Shown in pieces: positions 54,333 to 60,826 of a stretch of DNA of 60,826 nucleotides. The position numbers were made by a program, and so were the translations under genes. The stretch is from the NCBI RefSeq assembly GCF_000181495.1, contig NZ_ABCF01000014.1, positions 1 to 60,826 on the forward strand, read 5' to 3'. The stretch is from Bacillus sp. SG-1 (GTDB lineage Bacteria > Bacillota > Bacilli > Bacillales > Bacillaceae_B). How positions within the stretch are numbered: position 1 is the stretch's first letter; each line of letters opens with the position of its first letter. A model generated the notes under the pieces. It saw nothing but the letters and a program-made list of their open reading frames with translations. It was not told where the DNA came from and did not search any database.

Positions 54333-55265
54333 ATGTTTGAACATACAACAGTATTGCTAAAAGAAACAGTGGATGGACTGGACATCAAAGAGGATGGCGT
54401 TTACGTTGATTGTACTCTTGGCGGTGCAGGACACAGTGAATATTTGGTTTCGCAGCTGGGTGTTACAGGTAAACTGTATTGCTTTGATCAGGACCAGACA
54501 GCGATTGACCATGCAAAAGAAAAGCTTGCCCCGTACCTGGATCGGGTAACATTTATCAGGTCCAATTTCCGTTTTATTAAAGAGGAGCTCGCAGAACGGG
54601 GAGTCCATCAAGTGGACGGTGTCATGTTCGACCTTGGGGTTTCTTCCCCGCAGCTGGATACGCCTGAAAGAGGCTTCAGCTATCACCACGATGCCCCTCT
54701 CGACATGAGAATGGATCTTGAAGGAGATTTGACGGCTCATGAAGTGGTTAATCAATGGCCGTATGAGAAACTTGTCAGGATTTTCTTCCGTTATGGAGAA
54801 GAAAAGTTCTCCAAGCAAATTGCCAGAAAGATCGAAGCGGCGAGAGAAATCAAATCTATTGAGACGACAGGGGAATTAGTCGATCTGATCAAGGAAGGCA
54901 TCCCTGCTCCAGCGAGACGAAAGGGCGGACACCCAGCCAAACGTGTATTTCAGGCGATCAGAATTGCTGTTAATGATGAACTGGATGCCGTTGAAGAAGC
55001 TCTTGAAAAATCAATTGAAATTTTGAAACCGTCTGGAAGGATAAGTGTTATTACCTTCCACTCACTTGAAGATCGTATTACGAAAACCTTATTCAAGGAA
55101 AAGGCTTCTGGACCGGACCTTCCGCATGGGCTGCCAGTAATCCCGGATGCATATAAGCCGGAATTGAAATTAGTAACACGTAAACCGATCCTTCCAAGTG
55201 AAGAGGAATTAGAGAGAAATAATAGAGCTCGTTCTGCGAAATTAAGAGTAGCGGAAAAGGCTTAG
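54333..55265 (+). CDS. rsmH: 16S rRNA (cytosine1402-N4)-methyltransferase RsmH
   Basis: 310-aa enzyme (former MraW) that methylates C1402 of 16S rRNA in the decoding centre. N-terminal [16 protein letters not shown] loop [11 protein letters not shown] (about residues 26-36), [12 protein letters not shown], and the [19 protein letters not shown] segment. ATG 54333 follows AAAGGTGAA. Second gene of the dcw cluster. Confidence 0.97.
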   Translation: MFEHTTVLLKETVDGLDIKEDGVYVDCTLGGAGHSEYLVSQLGVTGKLYCFDQDQTAIDHAKEKLAPYLDRVTFIRSNFRFIKEELAERGVHQVDGVMFDLGVSSPQLDTPERGFSYHHDAPLDMRMDLEGDLTAHEVVNQWPYEKLVRIFFRYGEEKFSKQIARKIEAAREIKSIETTGELVDLIKEGIPAPARRKGGHPAKRVFQAIRIAVNDELDAVEEALEKSIEILKPSGRISVITFHSLEDRITKTLFKEKASGPDLPHGLPVIPDAYKPELKLVTRKPILPSEEELERNNRARSAKLRVAEKA

Positions 55266-55291
55266 AATAATAAGAGGAGGGAGTAGAGAGA

Positions 55292-55654
55292 GTGAGCAAT
55301 TTAGCGAGAAAGTATAGAGAGCAGACAATCCAACAGCCGCAGCGTCAACAGGAAACGATCCCGGTAAGAGAAGAAAGGCCGCTGATTACTCCTGGAGAAA
55401 AAATTCTTGCAGCCATCATCGGTGTGGTGTTTTGCTTCATGGCCGTTAACATCATATCAACCCAGTCTTCCATCTATAAAGCCAATAAAGAAATCCAGAT
55501 TGTACAGTCACAAATCGAAAAGCAAGAAAAAGCAAACAATGATTTAAAATTGCAAGTCAGTGAACTTAGTACATACGAGAGAATCTTGGAGAAAGCGAAA
55601 GAACTCGGCCTTGATTTAAAAGAAAAGAATGTTAAGGTTGTGCAGAATCAATGA
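55292..55654 (+). CDS. ftsL: Cell division protein FtsL
   Basis: 120-aa bitopic protein. A basic/Gln-rich cytoplasmic N-terminus (residues 1-33), one membrane helix (about 36-56), then a leucine-zipper coiled coil (about 57-100) that pairs with DivIC. The cytoplasmic part is the region that makes B. subtilis FtsL unstable. GTG 55292 follows GAGGAGGG. The end overlaps the pbpB ATG by 4 bp (ATGA). Confidence 0.93.
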   Translation: MSNLARKYREQTIQQPQRQQETIPVREERPLITPGEKILAAIIGVVFCFMAVNIISTQSSIYKANKEIQIVQSQIEKQEKANNDLKLQVSELSTYERILEKAKELGLDLKEKNVKVVQNQ

Positions 55655-57864
55655 AAAAGAGACCGGGAATGAGAATTGGAGCAGCCATCCTTTTTGGATT
55701 TTTCGGCCTGCTCTTTTTTGTTTTAATGGTGCGGTTTGTCACCATCCAGGTGACGGGCGAAGCTGACGGAAAAGTACTGGCCGCTCAGGCTGCCAAAAAG
55801 TATCTGAAAAGCGGGGTCTTGGAAGCGACTAGAGGAACGATCTATGATCACAAGGGAGAAGTCATTGCTGAAGACACTTCCGCATATACGCTTGTAGCGA
55901 TACTGGATGAATCAGTTTCAAAAGACAGCGAAGAACCTAAACATGTGGAGGATCCCCGCAAAACTGCTGAGGTTTTAGCTTCTCATTTAGAGGTGGATCA
56001 AAATACCCTGTATGAACGTCTTTCAAAAGGAATTGACAAAGATTTGTTCCAAGTGGAATTTGGAAGTGCAGGCAGAGGGATTTCCCATCAGATGAAACTT
56101 CAAATTGAAGAGGAAAATCTTCCGGGTGTTACATTTATAAAGGATTCTAAGCGATTTTATCCTAACGGGGTATTTTCTTCCCATTTGATTGGCTTTGCCC
56201 AAAAAGAAGATAATGAGGATAATACAACCGAAATCGTCGGCAAGATGGGGATTGAAAAAAGTCTGAATGAATACCTTTCTGGAAAAGACGGAATGGTGAA
56301 ATACGACAGTGATAAATGGGGGTATATACTACCTCAGACTGAAGAGCATGTGACACCTCCACAGAACGGAAACGATGTGTACTTGACAATCGATAAGAAA
56401 ATTCAGACTTTCCTTGAAGAGACCATGAGCAAGGTAAATGACCAATACAAGCCCGAGAGGATGCTTGCGGTTGTGGCTGATCCCAAAACCGGAAAGATCC
56501 TGGCTATGGCTCAGAGACCGACATTCCATCCGGATACCAGAGAAGATCTGATATCATGGCAGAATGAAATAGTTGAAGACTCTTACGAACCTGGTTCAAC
56601 GTTTAAAAGTTTCTCCTTGGCTGCCGCAGTAGAAGAAGGGGTGTTTGCCCCGAATGCATACTATGAATCTGGTAAATACTTTGTAGAAGGCAATCCCGTT
56701 CCCATTCGAGATCATAATGGTGGACAAGGCTGGGGAAGCATTACCTATCTCGAAGGTGTGCAAAGGTCCTCAAATGTTGCATTTGCAAAGATGCTCGATG
56801 AGATCGGGGCAGAGCGCTATCTGGAATATCTGAATGAATTCGGTTTTGGCCAATTGACAGGGATTGATCTGCCGAATGAGACACCGGGAAAAATTCTTTA
56901 TCATTATCCGATTGAGAAATATACGACAATATTTGGACAAGGAACAACTGTTACTCCTTTGCAGATCATTCAGGCAGAAACAGCTATAGCGAATAACGGT
57001 AAAATGATGAAACCTTATGTAATAGAAAAAATAGTTGATTCTGACACGAAAGAGACCATCAAGCAAACAGAGCCGGAAGTTGCCGGGACTCCAATATCGG
57101 CAGAAACTGCTAAAAAGGTAAGGGAATATTTAGCCACCACGGTAACTTCCGATGATGGGACAGGACAGAAATTTGCAATAGAAGGATACGATGTTGCTGG
57201 TAAATCAGGTACTGCACAGATACCGGACTATGAAAACGGGGGGTATCAATGGGGAAAAGAAAACTACCTTTTCTCTTTCTTAGGTATGGCCCCTGCGGAT
57301 GATCCGCAGTTGATTGTGTATGTCGCAATTGAAAAGCCGGAATTGAAAGTGACTGAAATTGGCTCAGATCCAGTATCAGGGGTCTTCAATCCGGTTATGC
57401 TGAACAGCCTGAAATACTTGAACATCAAGCCGGAAGAAAGCAAAACCCTGAAGAAAGCAGAGTTGGCTGATTTAACGGGTGAGTCTGTAGAACAAGCAAA
57501 AAAACAACTGGAAGAGTCAGGGCTCCGACCGGTGGTGATCGGGGATGGTCAAACCGTTTCAGAACAGTCAGCCTCCCCGGGGGATGTCATGCTGCAAGGA
57601 GAGAGAGTCGTGCTTAGGACAGAAGGGAATTTAACCATACCTGACATGAAAGGCTGGTCGGTAAGGGATGTCCTTAAAGTGACGAAAATGGCAAACCTGG
57701 AACTGAATATGGTAGGTACAGGATATGTAACGAAACAAAATATTAAACCTGATTCCACAATCAAGGAATCTGAACCGCTTGTTGTCACTTTCCAGACTCC
57801 AGAGCAGCAAATGGAAGAAAAAAAGAAAGAAAGTGAAACGGACGAAGTAGCTCCATTAAATTAA
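55651..57864 (+). CDS. pbpB: Penicillin-binding protein 2B (division transpeptidase)
   Basis: 737-aa class B PBP essential for septal peptidoglycan crosslinking, partner of FtsW. An N-terminal membrane anchor (about 9-29), dimerisation domain, then a transpeptidase domain with the catalytic S316-TFK, SSN (373-375) and KSG (518-520; KTG is usual, KSG is the known PBP2B form). Two C-terminal PASTA domains (about 590-715) precede a Lys/Glu-rich tail. ATG 55651 overlaps the ftsL end. Confidence 0.97.
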   Translation: MKKRPGMRIGAAILFGFFGLLFFVLMVRFVTIQVTGEADGKVLAAQAAKKYLKSGVLEATRGTIYDHKGEVIAEDTSAYTLVAILDESVSKDSEEPKHVEDPRKTAEVLASHLEVDQNTLYERLSKGIDKDLFQVEFGSAGRGISHQMKLQIEEENLPGVTFIKDSKRFYPNGVFSSHLIGFAQKEDNEDNTTEIVGKMGIEKSLNEYLSGKDGMVKYDSDKWGYILPQTEEHVTPPQNGNDVYLTIDKKIQTFLEETMSKVNDQYKPERMLAVVADPKTGKILAMAQRPTFHPDTREDLISWQNEIVEDSYEPGSTFKSFSLAAAVEEGVFAPNAYYESGKYFVEGNPVPIRDHNGGQGWGSITYLEGVQRSSNVAFAKMLDEIGAERYLEYLNEFGFGQLTGIDLPNETPGKILYHYPIEKYTTIFGQGTTVTPLQIIQAETAIANNGKMMKPYVIEKIVDSDTKETIKQTEPEVAGTPISAETAKKVREYLATTVTSDDGTGQKFAIEGYDVAGKSGTAQIPDYENGGYQWGKENYLFSFLGMAPADDPQLIVYVAIEKPELKVTEIGSDPVSGVFNPVMLNSLKYLNIKPEESKTLKKAELADLTGESVEQAKKQLEESGLRPVVIGDGQTVSEQSASPGDVMLQGERVVLRTEGNLTIPDMKGWSVRDVLKVTKMANLELNMVGTGYVTKQNIKPDSTIKESEPLVVTFQTPEQQMEEKKKESETDEVAPLN

Positions 57865-57868
57865 TTCT

Positions 57869-57899
57869 AAAGGCCGGGGAATATTCTCCGGCCTTTTTG
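57869..57899 (+). terminator. Terminator after pbpB
   Basis: AAAGGCCGGGGA / TCTCCGGCCTTTTT stem. It separates the vegetative part of the cluster from the sporulation gene spoVD. Confidence 0.92.
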
Positions 57900-58054
57900 T
57901 GCCTTTTGAGCCAGTTACTCGCACAAAACGCCACTTTTGTACCCAGCACAAAAACCTTTCTACCCGTTAAAAATGCCTCAGTGATAAGCATGGGGCCCTC
58001 CCATTGAAATTCCACGTTCCCAAGCAGAAATTCCTCCACCTGTTGGAATTACAA

Positions 58055-58082
58055 CATACTTTCCAAGGGACAGGCATATAAT
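58055..58082 (+). promoter_or_regulatory. Sigma-E promoter of spoVD
   Basis: -35 CATACTT (58055-58061, HATANNT), 13-bp spacer, -10 CATATAAT (58075-58082, consensus CATACAHT). spoVD is a known sigma-E gene in B. subtilis, and the promoter sits 32 bp before its start codon. Confidence 0.7.
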
Positions 58083-58113
58083 GGAACGAGCCAAATAAGG
58101 GGAGGTTCTGCTA

Positions 58114-60030
58114 GTGAAAAGGGTATCGAATGTGACGGTGAGGAAGAGACTTGCGTTTGCTTTGATAATGGGAATATTAATTTTTGCTGTTATAGATGTA
58201 AGGCTTGGATATGTTCAGTTTTTCATGGGGGACAAGCTGACAAGTTGGGCAAAAGATTCCTGGAGCAGAAATATCCCTTTCGAGCCTGAGAGAGGGAAAA
58301 TTTTAGATAAAAACGGAGTGGAGCTTGCGACAAACCAAAGTGCGCCGACTGTCTTTGTGGTGCCGAGGCAGATTACGGATCCAGCTCAAACGGCGGAGAA
58401 GCTTGCGGCGGCACTTAACCTTCCTTTGGAAGATATCTATAAATATGTGACAAAATCTGCTTCCATGGTAAGAATCAATGAAGCAAGGAAGATTTCTTAT
58501 GAAAAAGCAAAGGAAGTGCGAGACCTCGATCTCAAAGGGGTTTATATAGCGGAAGATTCGAAGAGGTATTATCCTTTCGGAAGTTATTTATCTCATGTGC
58601 TTGGATTTGCCGGTATTGATAACCAGGGGCTGATGGGACTCGAGCTTTTTTATGATAAAGAACTAAGCGGGGAGGGCGGTTCCGTTAAATTCTTTTCAGA
58701 TGCTAAGGGTAAACGGATGCCTGACATGGCGGATGATTATGAAGCTCCAGTTGACGGTCTGGATTTGAAACTGACCATTGACACGAAGGTTCAGACGATC
58801 ATAGAAAGGGAGCTGGATATTGCTGAAGCAGCCTATAATCCAGATGGGATCATTGCCATTGCGATGGATCCTAATAACGGGGAAATCCTCGCTATGTCCA
58901 GCAGGCCGACATTTGATCCTGCAAACTTCAGGAATGTCCCGCAGGAAATCTATAACCGCAACTTGCCAATATGGAGTACCTATGAGCCGGGGTCTACTTT
59001 TAAGATCATTACATTGGCAGCTGCACTTGAGGAAAACAAAGTGGATCTCCAAAAGGAAAAGTTCCATGATTCGGGTCACGTGGAAGTAGCCGGTTCAACT
59101 CTTCATTGCTGGAAACGTGGTGGACATGGTACACAGACATTCCTGGAAGTTGTTCAAAATTCCTGCAACCCGGGGTTCGTTGAATTGGGTGAAAGACTTG
59201 GCAAGGAAACACTTTTTAAGTATATTAAGGACTTCGGATTCGGTCAGAAAACAGGGATTGACCTTCAAGGAGAAGGAAAAGGGTTGTTATTCAACCTTGA
59301 TCGTGTTGGACCGGTCGAACAGGCAACAACAGCTTTCGGCCAAGGTGTTGCCGTAACGCCTATCCAGCAGGTTGCAGCCGTATCGGCAGCAATAAACGGA
59401 GGTACCCTTTATCAACCTTATGTGGCAAAAGAGCTTGTAGATCCTGAAACGGGTGAAGTGGTCATGAGGAACACTCCTCAGGCAAAGAAACAAGTGATAT
59501 CCAAAGAAACATCCGAGCAGATCAGATATGCCCTTGAAAGTGTAGTTGCCCAAGGAACAGGAAGAGGGGCATTTGTAGAGGGATATAGAGTCGGCGGGAA
59601 AACGGGAACAGCACAGAAGGTAAAAGATGGCCGTTACATGGAAAATAACCATATCGTTTCCTTCCTTGGATTTGCCCCTGCCGATAAACCGGAAATTGTC
59701 GTTTATCTTGCGGTGGACAATCCAAAAGGGACGGTTCAATTCGGGGGAGTAGTAGCTGCTCCAATCGTCGGTAATATCATTGGTGACAGCTTGCGTGCGA
59801 TGGGTGTGCCTCCTAGAAAAAATCAGATCGAAAAAGAAACTACATGGCTGGACACACCTCTTCTGGAAACTCCCGACCTTGTAGGGTTGACCCGGAAAGA
59901 ACTACAGCAGCATTTGTTTAACCTAAAGCTTGATATAAGCGGCAGTGGCGATAAAGTTGCAGCACAGTCACCGGAACCAGGTGTCAAGATCAAAGAGGGC
60001 GGCACAATCCGTATCCAGATGGCAGAATAA
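58114..60030 (+). CDS. spoVD: SpoVD, sporulation-specific class B PBP
   Basis: 638-aa transpeptidase needed for spore cortex peptidoglycan in the mother-cell side of the forespore envelope. Membrane anchor (about 12-34), dimerisation domain, transpeptidase domain with S294-TFK, SCN (350-352) and KTG (496-498), and a single C-terminal PASTA domain (about 575-638). In B. subtilis it partners with SpoVE. Start GTG 58114 after GGGGAGG. Downstream of pbpB as in other bacilli. Confidence 0.97.
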   Translation: MKRVSNVTVRKRLAFALIMGILIFAVIDVRLGYVQFFMGDKLTSWAKDSWSRNIPFEPERGKILDKNGVELATNQSAPTVFVVPRQITDPAQTAEKLAAALNLPLEDIYKYVTKSASMVRINEARKISYEKAKEVRDLDLKGVYIAEDSKRYYPFGSYLSHVLGFAGIDNQGLMGLELFYDKELSGEGGSVKFFSDAKGKRMPDMADDYEAPVDGLDLKLTIDTKVQTIIERELDIAEAAYNPDGIIAIAMDPNNGEILAMSSRPTFDPANFRNVPQEIYNRNLPIWSTYEPGSTFKIITLAAALEENKVDLQKEKFHDSGHVEVAGSTLHCWKRGGHGTQTFLEVVQNSCNPGFVELGERLGKETLFKYIKDFGFGQKTGIDLQGEGKGLLFNLDRVGPVEQATTAFGQGVAVTPIQQVAAVSAAINGGTLYQPYVAKELVDPETGEVVMRNTPQAKKQVISKETSEQIRYALESVVAQGTGRGAFVEGYRVGGKTGTAQKVKDGRYMENNHIVSFLGFAPADKPEIVVYLAVDNPKGTVQFGGVVAAPIVGNIIGDSLRAMGVPPRKNQIEKETTWLDTPLLETPDLVGLTRKELQQHLFNLKLDISGSGDKVAAQSPEPGVKIKEGGTIRIQMAE

Positions 60031-60332
60031 ATTTTAGTGAAGCTTGTTACTGGGACACGGCGGATTCAAACGCGTTGAGACATATCATAATCCAACAAAA
60101 ACTAGTTGCTGAGCCTGAAGCCGAAGTGATGCCATTTATTTCGGTTTCAGGCAATTCAATGATAGGACTCATTCTTTTAGGGTTTTAATCATAATGTTAG
60201 AACATGGGGGATATTCTTCATTGTGTTGGATATTGCTTAGTACGTCATGAACTAATCTCAAAGGTTGATAGATTTCGTGCGTGTTTTTCTGTAAAATAAA
60301 AAATGGTTGTTTTACATACATGAGGAGTTGAA
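60031..60332. other. Gap between spoVD and murE
   Basis: About 300 bp. It contains a 12-bp hairpin CCTGAAGCCGAA / TTTCGGTTTCAGG (60114-60151) without a T-run, which may still slow or end spoVD transcription. A murE promoter must lie here or further upstream; I see none that is convincing. Confidence 0.5.
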
Positions 60333-60826
60333 ATGATGAAATTGCAAACTTTGCTGGGAGTATTGCCGTTTTACTCGACCAGGGGCAAGGGAAATCCTGA
60401 TATTGCAAACTTAAAAAACCATCATAAAAAAGTTCAGAATGGTGATTTATTTTTTTGTATTAAAGGATCCGAAGTGGATAGCCATACTCTAGCAAAAGAA
60501 GCAGTTCTCTCCGGTGCAGCCGCAGTTGTCTCCGAGCGGGAATTAGAACTGGATGTCCCGGTGATCATTGTGAAGGATTCAAGGAGAGCGATGGCGGTTC
60601 TAGCTGATTACTTTTACAAGCAGCCTACTAAACAGCTTAAGCTGATTGGGGTGACCGGTACAAACGGGAAGACAACTACCACGCACTTGATTGACAGGAT
60701 TTTCAGCCTTAATGGTGACAAAACAGGTTTAATCGGCACCTTATATGTGAAAACAGGAGATGAAGTGATAGCCAGCAAGAATACAACCCCTGACAGCCTG
60801 ACGCTACAGCAGCTTTCAGCGAGTTC
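60333..60826 (+). CDS. murE: UDP-MurNAc-tripeptide synthetase MurE (5' part, runs off the window)
   Basis: Mur ligase adding the third residue (meso-DAP in bacilli) to UDP-MurNAc-L-Ala-D-Glu. About 164 residues are present: the N-terminal UDP-binding domain, the ATP-binding P-loop LIGVTGTNGKTTTTHLID (residues about 107-124) and NTTPDSLTLQQ. ATG 60333 or 60336, after GAGGAG. Compared with B. subtilis MurE, the N-terminal DSR motif (UDP contact) reads HHK at about residues 29-31 counted from ATG 60336. Otherwise well conserved. Confidence 0.93.
   Translation, partial: MMKLQTLLGVLPFYSTRGKGNPDIANLKNHHKKVQNGDLFFCIKGSEVDSHTLAKEAVLSGAAAVVSERELELDVPVIIVKDSRRAMAVLADYFYKQPTKQLKLIGVTGTNGKTTTTHLIDRIFSLNGDKTGLIGTLYVKTGDEVIASKNTTPDSLTLQQLSAS

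Noticed and set aside
57900..57990. GCACAAAA repeats after pbpB as a seventh array
   Set aside because: Only two copies 25 bp apart; no 51-53-bp period can be followed.

Overview
The window is chromosomal DNA from an endospore-forming Bacillaceae bacterium. Gene content and order follow the Bacillus subtilis block suhB(yktC) - ylaF - typA - ylaH/I/J/K/L - glsA - ylaN - ftsW - pyc - ctaA/ctaBCDEFG - ylbA to ylbQ - bshC - mraZ - rsmH - ftsL - pbpB - spoVD - murE almost gene for gene. Several sporulation genes (ylaJ, ylbD, spoVV, gerR, spoVD) and bacillithiol synthesis (bshC) support this. I cannot fix the genus from the sequence alone. No rRNA, tRNA or CRISPR was seen.

Layout. 0-11 kb: inositol monophosphatase, the translational GTPase TypA, small membrane and zinc-ribbon-like proteins, a spore lipoprotein, a PIN/PhoH ATPase, glutaminase and the iron-linked YlaN. 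11.5-16.4 kb: FtsW and pyruvate carboxylase. 16.4-24.4 kb: the aa3 cytochrome oxidase locus, with haem A synthase (ctaA) divergent from ctaBCDEFG and a DUF420 protein. 24.5-33.8 kb: an Eis-like acetyltransferase, an AI-2E-family permease, the ylbA-ylbG genes, a thioesterase and several small Bacillus proteins. 33.9-36.3 kb: a 53-bp minisatellite followed by an apparently intact IS3/IS150-type element. 36.5-46.7 kb: rsmD, coaD, spoVV, a patatin phospholipase, the YlbL protease, tmcAL, ylbN-rpmF, an enoyl-CoA hydratase, gerR and ylbP. 47-50.2 kb: a three-gene biotin-dependent acyl-CoA carboxylase operon absent from this place in B. subtilis. 50.3-53.4 kb: panE, a DUF3397 protein and bshC. 53.8-60.8 kb: the start of the division and cell-wall cluster, with murE running off the end.

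The genes are ordinary; the unusual material lies between them. Six intergenic gaps hold tandem arrays of units 51-53 bp long. Each locus has its own homogenised sequence, most units contain an interrupted palindrome, and several share short cores. The two best arrays (33.95-34.7 kb and 43.88-44.42 kb) keep an almost invariant 53-bp period. A separate ~195-bp dispersed element with imperfect terminal inverted repeats occurs four times in both orientations. There is also a ~135-bp GC-rich palindromic element lying in what looks like the debris of an IS1182-type transposon.

Other points: ylbC appears to start with CTG; MurE lacks the usual DSR motif of its N-terminal UDP-binding domain; a run of GTGG boxes precedes and enters the start of mraZ; and TTG start codons are frequent. 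Start sites were chosen by Shine-Dalgarno position and remembered family N-termini, so some differ from the longest open frame.
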